In this document: in pieces, positions 22,328-34,778 of the stretch | How the letters are laid out: each line of letters opens with the position of its first letter | Numbering within the stretch: the first letter of the stretch is position 1 | NCBI GenBank assembly: GCA_036346395.1 | Contig: CM070604.1 | Coordinates: forward strand, 51,663,503-51,727,502 | Direction: 5' to 3' | DNA from: Hsuehochloa calcarea | Lineage: Eukaryota; Streptophyta; Magnoliopsida; Poales; Poaceae | DNA: 64,000 nucleotides | Made by a program: the position numbers and the translations under genes | Notes under the pieces: generated by a model | What the model saw: only the letters and a program-made list of their open reading frames with translations | Database searches by the model: none | Told to the model about the DNA's origin: nothing

Positions 22328-23714
22328 GAACACTTAATGTAATGCAATTTTAACAGCTTAGCAGTATATAAGCTAGCTGGAGGCTTGCACCCATTTTTCT
22401 CTGTTACTCCCATCTGATTTCAGTCTTTGTATGCAATCCGGTGTGTTGATTCGAAGTCTTGATAGTCCTCTAGCTTCCCTCCCCTCGGATTGTAGAGGTC
22501 TACACGGCGGGGCCCTGCAGCGGCGTCGCTTGTTGGGGTCGTGGAGGCAGCGTTGCGCACAGTGGCTGGTGGTGGAGATGGGTTATGGCGGCGCTGCATA
22601 GAGCAGAGCGGTGGCGCTACCGGGTTCTGGAGACATGCCAGGATGGGAATTAAGTGATGTGGCCACAACCACTAAATATATGTCCATGAGGTGCATGCGT
22701 GCGTGCGTGCGTGCCCAGTCCGTGCGTGTGCATGGTTACACTCGAATCGGGAGGAAATCAAAGACCATGAACCAGAAATCAATTCGGTTGTTTGGATGTC
22801 TTCATGCATCAATATTAGCGCAGTCCAAGAAGTAAAATGTTATTTCGATATTTTTTTTCTACATGGCTGCCTGCATAAACCGGATGAAGTAACGATGCAT
22901 GCTGTGTTTGAGCTGTGCATGGAATCGGCATGTGTACGTGCACGTACACATGTGTTTGTGTGTTTGATCCAGGAGGCGAGTTGGAATTGTCAGGACTCAG
23001 ATTAACATTCAATACCAAGTTTAGCCAAAGTCCTAATCAGATGAGAGTTTTTCCAACGTCCTTGGCATTAGGGTAGCAGTCCAGATATTACGAGTTAAGT
23101 TTAGAGTTTAGAAATTATGAGTTGAGTTATTTAGCATGTCGTTATAAGGGTCTATCCCTGTTATCGTGTGTGTGAGAATTCTTGAGTGTTTTCCATACAG
23201 GATATCTCTGATTGCTATTCAGATTTAATCTTGTTGATTGAATTCGTTTGTTGATCTTGTTTGATCTTTTCTCTCGTCCGTGTACTGTCGTGTGCGCGGA
23301 TGCGAGATTTATTTATCCAAATGCGGGTTGTATCATGCAATTAGTGCTACACATATTTGTTCAGGATCTAAAAGATATGTTTTAGATTACTATTCATGTG
23401 TATAGTACTGTTCATCCAACACTAAGAGAAAAAGACAATGCACTACTGATCTTCGATTTGTATCACTGTGAAAGATCAGGTAACCCATGAATTTAATCTC
23501 ATTTAGAAGTTAATATGTATTAGAAAATTTCAGAACGCTAAATTGTTTACGGTGCTAAAACTTACGACTTAGATTATCGAGGTCCTTTCCGTTGATTTAT
23601 CGGCTGTGGTGTCGTCGGATCAAGGAGTGCCTAATCTCATTGATTACACCGAATTCTGCCGAGAGAGCTTCCAGGTATTGTTGCTTCGGTTGGTAATCAA
23701 AAGCTAGATTTCCC
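22328..23714. other. Intergenic region with an older repeat copy
   Basis: No gene is visible. 22640-23590 is a diverged copy of 24905-25830: shared landmarks include ggtgcatgcgtgcgtgc, caattcggttgtt, gcagtccaagaagtaaaatg and gagttggaattgtcag. The part between 23590 and 23714 leads into the segmental duplication without a recognisable feature. Confidence 0.5.
22640..23590 (+). repeat. Older diverged copy of the 24905-25830 segment
   Basis: Direct-orientation similarity over about 0.9 kb, with scattered substitutions and several indels. A 50-base aatccgttaggg-type stretch near 25320-25370 is missing here. It predates the 20.7-kb duplication, because both young copies carry the same second version. 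Confidence 0.7.
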
Positions 23715-24419
23715 TTTCCTGTTTGGGAGGCGCATAGTACCTGTGTCTCTGTCTCCTGTGCACACGTTGATTGTTGTCTTTGCTTGTCGGTCGTAAGTCA
23801 CTTGAGGATTTCAACAGCCATCGTTGAATTGTTTAGTGCCTCAACACAGGGTGCATTGATCACTAGGTGTTGGCTGCTACGATTTGTTTATTGCATCCAC
23901 AGTGAGTTCCTTCGTTAGTTTATGCTTGACTAATTGGTGTTGACTGCCAACTGTTTATTGCATCTCACTATTTACTGACGAAAGTGACGCTGGAAAATTT
24001 CAACATCAATTTTCTATTTTGTTCTTTGCTGCCGAGAGGGCTTCCAGCCGGCACTTCATCGTGGTTGCATGGCAAATCAGTCAACTCTTCCTCTGTTTGT
24101 TGCGTGGGTGGTCAAGCCAGCATACTGTTGTCTCTTAATTGATTGCTGAACATTAACATTAAGTGTCAATTCCTGTCCCTGCCGAAAAGTCACATTGGTG
24201 AATCCAATGTCAATTGTCGAGTTGATAATTGCATATAAACTGAGTTCATCATTAGTTGGTGCTGCTGTCCCGTGGTTTAAACAATCCGATCAGTTTTGGT
24301 GTTGTAACGACGTCTTCGGAGGAGAGCTTTCGGAAGTTGAGTTTTAACATCCTGTATGGAGAGGAAAGCTAAGACGTGGATTGAACTTTTCACTCTCACT
24401 GCAAAGTGAGGGAAAAAAT

Positions 24420-24905
24420 TTACGCCATGTTGATTGATCGTGATAGTTCGATTAATGCTACTAGTTGAGAAGTTGAAGTTGTCGATGATATTGCATCCGC
24501 AACCCTATATCATGAAGTGGTATTCCAGCGCGCTCAAGATCACGAATCAAGTCAATGTACTATTCTCATTTGGCAAATTTTCTTACGATGTTTTGTATGA
24601 TGTTATACCAGTCGCTATGGTTTCATGTCATCTATTGTTGGGAGAATTGTGGTGCATGGAACAAGGTGCCGCTACACAGAATTGGCGCACCTAGGATTGT
24701 ACCTTTACATGGAAGGGTACATTGATCCGTTTGCTTCACATGGATGTCCTATTGATTCAAGGTGAATAGAATAAGAAGTTGCTAGAAAGGAGGGCGCGGG
24801 AAGAAGAGAAGAAGAAGGCCCAAACTGCTGAAATTTTTTCAACCCCCGTGCAAACTACAGAAGATGGTAACAAAACCATCTCGAAACTGAGCACGGTTTC
24901 GCTTG
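24420..24905 (+). pseudogene. Gypsy protease and linker fragment, copy 1
   Basis: Pieces of a Ty3/gypsy Gag-Pol junction are readable: EKLKLSM..HPQPYIMKWYSS, then LFSFGKFSYDVLYDVIPV and CHLLLGELW. These match the region after the aspartic protease active site, with its CxLLLGRPW-like end. The following frame (KLLERRAREEEKKK) is the basic linker. No RT follows. At 24766 a TAG replaces the TGG seen in copy 2. Confidence 0.65.
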
Positions 24906-25805
24906 AAGGAGGAGGATAATGCGGTCATGACTACTAAACCTGTCTATGAGGTGCATGCGTGCGTGCCGAGTCCCGCGGTGCATGAGCTGCCGTGCGTGTG
25001 CATAGTTGCACTCGAACTGGAAGGAAATCAAGACCATGAACGGATGAACCATAAATCAATTCGGTTGTTGGGACGTCTTCATACGTCAATATTAGTGCAG
25101 TCCAAGAAGTAAAATGTTATTTAGATATTTTTTCTGCAATGATGCAAGCTGTGTTTGAGCTGTGCATGGAGTCGGCATGTGCACGTACACATGTGTTTGT
25201 GTTTGATCCAGGAGGCGAGTTGGAATTGTCAGAACTCAGATTAACATTCAATACCAACTTTAGCCAAAGTCCTAATTAGATGAGAGTTTTTCCAACGTCC
25301 TTGGCATTTGGCAAGTGCAGCAAGGGAAACCAACTTGGTTTCGTATATTTCCGTGCATGCAAATTCCGTTAGGGTAGCAATCCAGATATTACAAGGTTAG
25401 AGTTTAGAAATTATGAGTCGAGTTATTTAGCATGTTGTTATAAGGGTCTACTCTTGTTATCGTGAATTCTTGAGTGTTTTCCATCTAGGATATCTCTGAT
25501 TGCTACTCAGGTTTAATCTTGTTGACTGAATTCGTGTGCTGATCTTGTTTGATCTTTTCTCTCGTTCGTGTATTGTCGTGTGCGCGGATGTGAGATTTAT
25601 TTATCCAAATACAAGTTGTATCATGTAATTCGTGCTACACATATTTGTTCAAGATTCTGAAGATTTGTTTCAAATTACTATTCATATATATAATACTGTT
25701 TACATGTATCATACTGTTCATTCAACGCTAAGAGAAGAAGACAATATATTACTGATCTTCGAGTTATATCACTGTGAAGGATCGAACAACCCACGAATTT
25801 AATAT

Positions 25806-26350
25806 CATCTAAAGTTTGATAAAGGGGCGCGTCTCGTGGGGAAAGACGGCTAGGTCCGGCCGTGGCTATGGAGCAGCAGCCGAACGGCGTTGTGCTGGTC
25901 CCACTACGCCATCGCGGAGGTTCAGCTGGGGCGCCGTGAATGTCCTCTGGGATGAGGCGAGCCGGCGATGGGTGGCGACGGGCGACGGCAAGCTGCGAGC
26001 GGCGCCGACCCACGTTGGAGTCCTCTCAGTCCTCAGTCCTCACTAGTCACGACTCAATCAGGTAAGGAGATTGCGTTCAATGTGTTACATTGCTCTGAAA
26101 TTGGATGATAAATGAACGAATTTGGATTTGTCCGAACAGATGTGTCCTTGTGTTCGTATTTTGGTGGCTTGGTGCTGTGCTGTGCTCTGAACTACAAATC
26201 TTGGGAGCTGCGAGCGGCGGGCGGCGAGTGGGAGAGGCGAGCGACGCCTGGCGATGGGTGACCACAAGAATGACGAGGTGGCGGCCAAGAAGGAATCTGC
26301 GAGCGGCGCCCTCGCCAAACCGCCAACGATTCACGTCTCAAGTCAGGTAA
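25806..26350. other. GC-rich segment with two similar units ending in splice-donor-like sites
   Basis: Two related blocks end at about 26063 and 26350. Each has a gcgatgggtg core and a gcgagcggcgcc word, and ends in tcaggtaagga. The CAG|GTAAG ends look like exon ends. I recognise no protein and cannot decide the reading frame. The segment could be exons of an unidentified gene or a captured gene piece. Confidence 0.35.
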
Positions 26351-26884
26351 GGACTAAGGAGATTAATAGATTGTGTTCAAACAATTGATTCATCAATGCG
26401 TTGGTCCTGTTGGATTTTTCTGGAATGAACAAGTGAGCAGATCTTCACTTCAGTGGTGAACTTGCATTTTTCTGAGTGCTGCTGCAATGTTATTGTGCAT
26501 TTGGCCATGTTCGTAATTTGGTGGCTTGGTGTAGTTGTTGTCAATTTGGTTAGACAACAACGCTAATGTAAGGCAATCGTAAGGTGATTTGGTTTAATCA
26601 ACGGTACTCATTCTGGTTTCGGTTACTTTTATGCAACTAAAATACCGAGAATATGACTGTTCTTCATAGTTGAAAGAGTTTAAAAATGTACGTGCTCTAA
26701 CTTGATTGGACACAGTTTCTTTTGGTTCTTTTTTCAGATGTATGGATCTCTATGCTCTCCTTGTTGTAATATTTCACAAAGCTTGAATCCCTTTGTCTTA
26801 AGATCCAATTATCTGAACATTCAAATCGTATTCGACCATATGCTGCTAATTACTAATAAGTATTTGTTTGTGTCTGCCCTTTAT

Positions 26885-27228
26885 CTTGGGCATCAGTTGT
26901 GTGGAACCCATGGGAGAATTAGTAACGCTCAATGGAAAAGTATGGAAGATAAGGTTGAAAACAAGTTAGGTTGTTGGAAGGGAAGTTTACTTACAATTGG
27001 AGGCACACTTAGTCTTGTGAATTCTTGCCTAAGTAATGCGCCTTTATATATGTTGTCATTTTATAAGCTACCAAAAGGAGTTAAAAACGATTAGACTATT
27101 TCAGGGCCAAACTGCTTTCGCAGGAGGACCAAGGGGTTAAGAAGTATCATTTAGTTAGCTGGTGTACAGTCTGTAGCCCCAAGGACCACGGTGGTTGCAG
27201 AACATCGTCGATGAACCGATGGAACAAC
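26885..27228 (+). pseudogene. LINE reverse transcriptase C-terminal fragment, copy 1
   Basis: The frame reads SNAQWKSMEDKVENKLGCWK then LLTIGGTLSLVNS and LYMLSFYKLPKGV. After a one-base shift in a poly-A run near 27085 it continues DYFRAKLLSQEDQGVKKYHL and CSPKDHGG. This is the conserved region after the RT catalytic core in plant L1-type LINEs. Catalytic RT, endonuclease and tail are absent. Confidence 0.85.
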
Positions 27229-28717
27229 AAAAACAAATACGAATAATATTTCATTTTACCTACCGAAACATCCAACAAACACCCTATCCATTCCCTTTAT
27301 CCAATTCAAGCGGCGTGGTTTTTTGCCACGCAAGCGGCGTATAGACGCCCCCAAGGGAACATCCCTGCCTCCGTTTCTTCTCGATGGGGGACAATTTCCC
27401 TCATATATTTCCTTGCGGGAAGAAATTGGCCCATCCCCGTTGTCTACTGGGTGTGTTTGGTATGCATAACCTCACATTCTTCTGCAATCTAATATTCCCC
27501 TCAATTTGATTACTAATAAACACATTACCAGTAATATAAGATTCCGGCGTTTGGTTGGTTCGAAGGAAACTATAGAATAATCTTTATCACAGATCAAACA
27601 TTTCATAACTCGAACCAACAAGTCCACAAATTTGTTGGAAGATGAGGATGTATTTTACTATTTTAATTGAACGATAATGTCGAAAGATTGATATACGTTG
27701 ACTCCACACAGTTTGAGTTTGCCTTATGTGTTGTTGTGTTTTTGGAGCTTCGCTTGATCTGCTCGCTTTATCATTATGTTATAACCTGGTTTTGTATGTT
27801 TCCACACATGATCGACCATGTCATTGTCTAGTTTTTTTTTATATACACATGTTTATGTCACTGCCTGGTTGTGTGATAACAATATCAGAGCTTAAGATGT
27901 CATGTTGTCGTTGCATCAAATCAAAGCACCGTTTTTTAGTGTCTTTGCTTCCCTAATGCCTGAATTTATGCTTGGCTGACGAGTGATTTGTCTAGCAGGG
28001 GCAAGGGACTCGAAGAGATGTGTGATGTAACAAAATTAAGGCTAGGCTGTTCACCTGAATGAATAGAAGACTTGGTTTCTGGTTGGATTTTTTGCTGGTT
28101 TGGGTCTCTTTCTAGTTGGATCAGGGAACACAACCAAGTTAAAAAAAAAGGGGTTTGGTGGTTTTTATTCCGATTAATTTACATACTGACTATATACTGT
28201 ACTAGTCTATCTAATTGATATACTAGAATCTTAGCTTGTCACTAGTGATTTTTTGATGAACTGTTGCTGCATAATGTCGATCCCATCGAAGCTGGTGCTA
28301 CTGCTCGAGTAACTGGCAGGGCAACCAAATATAGACATTCCTAAGCATTATTGAGGAAGTGATGTTTAATTAGTTTATGGAAATTTTATTTATCTGAATC
28401 CGTACATTGTGGCTATATATATAATCTTGTTGCTTGCGTATTATTCCATGAAATTTAATAGGACACGACTAGCGTTCCGACGCCTTTTTTCGTCGTCCGA
28501 AACAAGTGATCTTAATGCGTTTTTTTCCTTTCTACCGAAACAAGCGAAAAGGAATCTAATGCAAAATCACGCACCCCTCAACACAACAAAATCTGACCAA
28601 AACACTTTGGTCCGATCTCGTTTGTCGGTCAAGTTCTTCAAATTCACTCATGAGATTCGAAATTTCTCCTCTAAATTCGTTCTAATGGCTCAAATAAACA
28701 CAAAAATAACAATGTAA
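27229..28717. other. Intergenic, no gene seen
   Basis: AT-rich DNA without a supportable frame. A gggtgtgtttggt word at 27449 and a gcgtttggttggttcg word at 27548 resemble ends of small DNA transposons, but I could not pair them into terminal inverted repeats. Confidence 0.4.
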
Positions 28718-28960
28718 ACATTTGAAAATAATTATTGCAATATATTTGGAATAATGATACAACTATCAAATAGTGGAGGGCTGCAACAAAAGACGATGTC
28801 ACAATATTGCAACATTTGAAAATAACAGCGGAAACATCCGAAAATAATTGTTGTAACATTTTTGGAATAATGATGCAACAATCAAATGGAGTGAAGGCCT
28901 ACAAATCAAAAACACCATTGCAACATTTGAAAATAGAAACATCCATCCCTAACAATCATG
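28718..28960. repeat. Degenerate repeats of about 118 bp with gcaacatttgaaaata words, copy 1
   Basis: Segments starting gaaaataattattgcaa (28723) and gaaaataattgttgtaac (28840) share a common order of words (ttggaataatga, caa.tatcaaat, gtg.agg), with a third partial copy after 28920. There is no coding potential. The family is unknown. Confidence 0.6.
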
Positions 28961-30489
28961 AAGTCCTAAACCCAACATTTTAAAATTCTGTTGCAACAAT
29001 CAAAATAAATATATGAAATATCTCACAATTCTTATTGCAACAACTCGAACAACCGATTGCAACATCTCATATATCTGTGGGGTGATAATATTTTCTTCTT
29101 TATCAACCATGGCCATAACGTTCATGGAGTCCATGCCCGCCTACGATGGAGCGTGGTTGGCCTAGGTGGCGCTCGTGAGCACAAGCGATAGTATCCTTGA
29201 AAAGGGGAGGCCATCCATGCAGGGCTCTAATCATGATCGAGAGTGACGAGAGGAGGGAGGAAGAGGAACAAAGAGGAGCACGCGAGCTCCTACCAACTGC
29301 GGCCATGGTGAAAGAGATATAATGAGAGAGAGGGAGGGAGAGAATAGATAAGTTTTTTTGGAGAAGAGACTGTAAGCAAGGAACTAAAAAAATGTGGAGA
29401 TGTCATCTCGTATCTCGTGGGCGACCGGAGTGTTTTCGTTGGATGAAAACCAACCATATCTAAGATAGGCACATGGACAAGTCATCTGAGGTTGGAATCG
29501 TCTAATTTTTTTATTCTCCCGACGTATGTCCAAACAGTAGTATTATCGTGTTTAACAGCTCAGCTCTAGTTACACAGATTTTCCGTTTTATGCCTGTAGT
29601 GTGGTTAGAGACGCATCGGGGTTTGTTTGGACGCGTTGGCTTCGCCTCTTTTCGCCGGCGGCTCGTAATTCGGCTCCCATGTAACCACGAATTTAGAGGC
29701 CGACTTCTGTCGATTCGATATTTGATGTTTCCTGGTAGACGTGATATTTTCTGTAGTGCACTATGCTGTATCGTACAAAGAAAGACCTTCTCGGATATGC
29801 CTAGTGTTTATATATACTCCGAGACACTCAATGATTCAAACGGCAAGGAGGCTTACCACGTTAGAATATATAGAGCACGCTCCACATTTCATCCAACGCG
29901 TCAAAATTCGTTGTTATATTTGACTTGTACTGCAAGCTGAACCTTGAACCAACAAAGTTCTAGAATTCTCTTATAGAGTCAGGAATTTCTTCCCTTCTAA
30001 GCTGTGAAGGGTAAGTGAAAGAAGATATTGAGGTGTTGCGATGTTGTGCAGTGGTGGCGTGGCAACCTCAAAGCGCCCTACGGTAGTCACCCACCCCTTA
30101 CTCCACCTCTGTGACGCCATCTCAATCACCCAATGCTGTCACCAGGGATTCACGACTGGGATTAGGGGCACTGCCACCCAAAAAAATTGTGGCCCCTCCT
30201 CGACTTGCCCCTCCCAACCTGGAAGAGAAAATCTCTCTAGATCTCTGTATTTGAGGATACACACAATGCAAAATTTATTACAATAACAGTAATATTCTTA
30301 ACCAGACGAAACAATCACCTCATAAATCATAATGAAGGGGCAAAATAAATACCGACATAAACCAACGACAAAACATAAGCCGTAAAGATAGTAAACAACT
30401 TTATGAAAATAAACAAAGACAAAGAAGTGCTTCAAACATCTCGAAAGTCTATTAAATTGCTTCCACCCATGCTTGTTGAAGATCTCCCG
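28961..30489. other. Intergenic, no supportable gene
   Basis: Contains a GA-rich stretch near 29320-29340 and a frame of 130 codons at 29548-29940 that lacks any recognisable motif. The corresponding frame in copy 2 keeps its length despite a 3-base deletion, which is suggestive but weak. No transposon ends were identified. Confidence 0.35.
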
Positions 30490-31375
30490 TGTAATGATCT
30501 CCAATGCTCTGCTCTCAGCTACCAAGACCTCCTACCTTCCTTGGCATTACAAAGCTGACCAAGAATGGATCCAATAGATACATCTGAATATAACCTGCAG
30601 AACATGGTCAATAACTTTCTTATCGAAAATGACATCATTACGATATAACCAGATAGTCCAGCAAAGTGCAGCCGCCCCCACCAAAATATTTGCTTTTAAA
30701 TCCGAAGTAAGACCTACTAACCAGTTCCCAAAAATATTTCGAACAGTTTTAGGTCTGTTAAGATTGAAAGCAATTTGAACTATGCGCCATACAAAACGGG
30801 CAAAGCGGCAATAAAAAACAAATGTTGTATAGTTTTCTTGTGATCACAAAAACAATAATTTGTGTCACCTCTCTAGATCCGTTTTGATAAATTATCCTTA
30901 GTCAAAGTAATTCCTCTACAAATGTACCACAAAAAAAATTATCTTAAGGGGTACATTAACTTTCCATAACTTTTGACTTTAAAAACAACAATTGGTGTCA
31001 CCCAAAACAACATACATAGATTTGACTGAAATTTTTTCATTTCTATGCAAATTCCATCAAACCGTATCCTTATCAATGATAAGATGAGCATTGGCTATTT
31101 TCACCACAAGATTATTGAAAGCAAGCAAATTTGGGCCAATAAGTGCTTTCCTAATATTCAAATTTAAAGGCGCAATCCTAAAACATCTGCAACTAAAGTA
31201 TGTTTATTTCGGACTACCTCAAATAAAGTTGGATAAAGTTCAGAAGAGACCAATGTCCAACCCAAATGTCCTTCCAAAATTTTATTTCTTTTTCATTCTC
31301 TAGATTAAAAGAACATCGTTGAATAAAATATTACTTTACCTTAATCAATCCCTTCCAAAAATTGGAATCCCAACT
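30490..31375 (-). pseudogene. LINE C-terminal zf-RVT fragment, copy 1
   Basis: Read on the minus strand from 31375 down, pieces match the C-terminal part of plant LINE ORF2. These include KEIKFWKDIWVGHWSL near 31290; WYICRG.TLTKDNL with GDTNYCFCDHKKTIQHLFF near 30920-30830 (the zinc-binding zf-RVT motif); and FARFVWRIVQIAFNLNRPKT and LCWTIWLYRNDVIFDKK down to about 30620. Stops and shifts separate them. It lies in the opposite orientation to the LINE fragment at 26885-27228. Confidence 0.85.
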
Positions 31376-32675
31376 TGGGAATGATCTGTGAATGATTTTT
31401 TGTGTAATTGTGAATGCATTGTGAATCTATGAATGATTGTAGTTCTCCAAAATTTTGTACCTCAACTTAAGTTTCTAAAATGCAAAAGCATTATTCTGGC
31501 ATTGTTTATGTGTGTAAGTTTTGAGGCTCATAAGCATTTCCGTCAATAACATTTGCTCGCATGTACATAGCACAAAGACCTCCAGTTTATGCACTTGTGA
31601 GTTGTGACAGAAAATTGCTTCACATGTTTGACAAAATTTCTAAGAACAATGTATAGCCTGAACAAACTGACAAACAATATATAACTTGACAACAAACTGA
31701 CAAACAATATATAACTTGACAAAGTACATGAAGCCACCTGACACTGTTCACGTAATGGCCACCAGCGATAACACTTGATCACAGTAGCATTAATAGCATT
31801 CCATTTCCATTGGGAATAAAATTGCAACAACACATAACAGATCAAATAGAAAATCTAAATGTGTGTGAACAAGTTCTTCGCAAAGGGTTCACACAAGTAT
31901 TGAAAAAAGCTAACATTGTTATAGATACACGCAATATTAGGCTCCATCAGAAGACATTTACTACGTCGGTCTACTTGAGCGCTCGATTCCTCGTGCCATC
32001 AAGCAACTTCCTGATGTCATCCTACATCCCCTGCTCCCCCAACCTACCGATGATTCAGATGAAGATTTTTGGGTCTGGGTATATCTCCTCCTGCATTGTG
32101 GCGAAGAATTGTTGAGCACGTTTCATATTTCAAACCCGACAGTGCCATCGAATCAACACATACCGAGACGCAATATCATTGGAGCGGCGACACTGCCATA
32201 GCCGCCAGCTTCAGATTTGATCGCAACCAAATACAAGAGCACTACAAAAACAGGGAGAATCATTGGGAAAATGTATGTAAATTGGGATGGACAAACAAGT
32301 GAGCTGCTTGCAGCACTTGAATAATCCCCAACTGTATAGTTTTCGTAAAAGGAACACAACATTACAATAGATAAAGATAAAGATAAATTTTAAGCAGCCA
32401 AAGGGTACGTCAAAAGCTTACAAGATGTTGGCTCAGGTTCACTCTCCTACAACAAGAAATAACCACTAAATTCAGTGTCTGATGAGTTGATATATAAAGT
32501 TTTGTAAGTTGTATAGGAGCTTAAATGCAATATTAAGGTAAGAAAATTTTCTGATAACTATGTTTTATCACGGTAGAGAAGAAATACTTAACACAGATGC
32601 CAGCGGTGTGAATCCACTGAAGGGGCACCACCGAAACCCAAATGGCTGAAATTACATCCAGTGAGGAAAAATAAG
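31376..32675. other. Intergenic with short tandem repeat, no gene seen
   Basis: No recognisable coding sequence. A 101-codon frame on the plus strand (31810-32115) and a 100-codon frame on the minus strand (31543-31845) overlap each other and show no motif. Confidence 0.4.
31661..31720. repeat. Perfect 30-bp tandem duplication, copy 1
   Basis: The 30-base unit beginning aacaaactgacaaacaatat occurs twice in a row without mismatch. The same pair is at 52325-52384, so it arose before the large duplication. Confidence 0.9.
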
Positions 32676-32868
32676 TTAGAATCGAGAAACAACTGAAACT
32701 AGGCTGGATCCTGTGTTATAAAAAAATCTGAAATAGTGAAATGTCTCTTGGTCACTGTGTACTAAATGCAATTAGAATTGAGAAACAGCTGAAACTAGGC
32801 TGGATCCTGTGTTGTAAAACATCTAAAATAGTGAAATGTCTCCTGGTCACTGTGTACTAAATGCAACT
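32676..32868. repeat. 96-bp tandem duplication, copy 1
   Basis: Two units starting ttagaatcgag (32676) and ttagaattgag (32772) share aaactaggctggatcctgtg and the region around ggtcactgtgtactaaatgc, with a few substitutions and a short indel. The copy at 53343-53533 is the same. Confidence 0.9.
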
Positions 32869-34635
32869 TTCCCCCCCTTCAAATATAAGACTGGGATACA
32901 TAAGACAACTTGAATAGTGAATCTGAGGTAGAAAAATATCATGAGAAAACAGATACAAACACTTGCCCCTCTCTTAATTCCTTATTAGTGTATTTACGCC
33001 TCCAAACAAGTTCCCTATTTCCGTAAAAACACTCCAATCAAGTTTCAATTTTACCATTGTCTAAAAAATACCCCTGGAGTACTGTTCTAGACAATAATTA
33101 CGAATTTTGGTCTAAAACTTTGAATAGTAATGCTCTAAATGCCTTTAGTAACCCTAACCATTTAGGTCATCGAGTGACTGAAGGGTCAGAGTTAAGTTTT
33201 GCAGGGGCAAATATGCAAAGTTACTTTTTTCTTTAGTGAGTCAACACTATTGAACAGCACAAAAATAGGCCATGAAAGGTTGAAAGGGGGGTTTTGTAGC
33301 ATGTATGTTGCAAGAGTATATCCCCAGGGACCAATTTTTCGGGGGAAATGTTAGCTTTTCACTATTGATCATGTATTCATGTGAATGGTGAATTAAAACT
33401 ATTTATTATATATTCACGAAGCCTATATTGCTGTGTCATACACAAGAAATCATTATCATGCAATCACTTACATGGTCGGAGATTATGTCATGTCTCGCTA
33501 GTCACCCAGTCACCCATATCAAAATCGCTAGATGGTCGGTGTCCATTTGCATAGATCCAACGTCCATTCTCAATCTTCCAACAATTCGGGCACTGCATCG
33601 CTCCTTTTGCGTTAAAATGCCGATCCAATGCAGTCTCGGAAACAAACAAACAAAAAAAGTAGATGTATTTCAGTTCAACAATCTGATATAGAATAACTGA
33701 ATGCAACTAAGTTTGCTGTGCTTGGGAATGGAAGTCACCCACATGAATGCACACAGAGTTTCTCACATGTCACATCTGTGTTCACAGGCAGAATGCGTGC
33801 ATTGATAAATTCGCAGAATGCAGACGATTGCACAGATACTTGCTATCACAAATTCATATCAAGTGATAACTCATTCTTGAACTTTTACCTTTTCACTTAA
33901 AGACCTTTTGATTTGTTACAGTAAAGCAGAGAACCAAGCCAACTAGCAAGCTCCAAGGCTTTACTAAATTTTAAAATGGACAGAACATAGTGAAGTCCTA
34001 ACAGGCAAAATGAATGCGATTAGAAGTCAAAAGAAATATCCAAGCAAAGGATTTTAAGTGTATTATCTTATCAACATTTCCAAAAGAAAGTCATTTAGAG
34101 ATGTTTCAGAAGTCTAATTTCATGTTAACCTATTTCACGCTTTCCAATCACATAAAAAAAAAACCACTCAAAAGCTATGTTGATGGCAATAAAAGGCTGC
34201 AACAGCCAGAATAAGTCGTTCACCATTCAACATGCATTCAGAGGGTAACCACCGAATCCTTTATCTGGCCTGTAATAAGACATTTGATGACGAGTGATCC
34301 AATTGTGACGGAAGCAACCACCACAACCAGTTTCACTTTGCAGAGACTATCTACACGTAGGTACTTGAGAGCATTAAGGCTAAGGTTACAACGGGTTTTG
34401 CCTCATCATTTACCAAGTCTAAACAACGAGATTAATAACAGGAGTGAGTACGAGTGTAATCATGAAGTATTTAATAAAAAATGCAAATAATGCACGAGTA
34501 ACACCATAATCAACGAGTCCTATTGAAAACTCAACGCTTTATAGAAAATGAAGTTTTAGTGAGAAAAAGTCTATTTTATTGAAAAAAATTCTACTAATCA
34601 CCTGTTTCGTGTGTTCGCCACATAAAGGCTCTCAT
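32869..34635. other. Intergenic, no gene seen
   Basis: AT-rich DNA preceding the copia LTR. Short frames of 60-87 codons are present on both strands without motifs. Nothing else can be supported. Confidence 0.4.
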
Positions 34636-34764
34636 TGTTAGAGATATATGTATAGTTGTGTTATTCTCTATTGTTATGAGGGGTTATTTGCATATTTACC
34701 TCTTGTACTTGTCTATATATTCTGACCCATTTGCCCCCTGAGAATACAAATTGCTATTCTAACA
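34636..34764 (+). repeat. Short Ty1/copia LTR, copy 1
   Basis: 129 bp from tgttagagatat to ttctaaca, directly followed by a perfect copia-type PBS. Ends are TG..CA with an inverted tgtta/taaca terminus. No second copy is present downstream before the next LTR-like remnant, so the element has lost its 3' end. Confidence 0.8.
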
Positions 34765-34778
34765 TGGTATCAGAGCCG
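34765..34778 (+). other. Copia primer binding site, copy 1
   Basis: tggtatcagagccg follows the LTR without a gap. This is the initiator-tRNA-Met complementary site standard in Ty1/copia elements. Confidence 0.9.

Noticed and set aside
29548..29940. 130-codon frame present in both duplicates
   Set aside because: Its length is kept across a 3-base indel, but there is no motif, no codon-bias signal I can judge by eye, and the duplication is too young for conservation to be informative.
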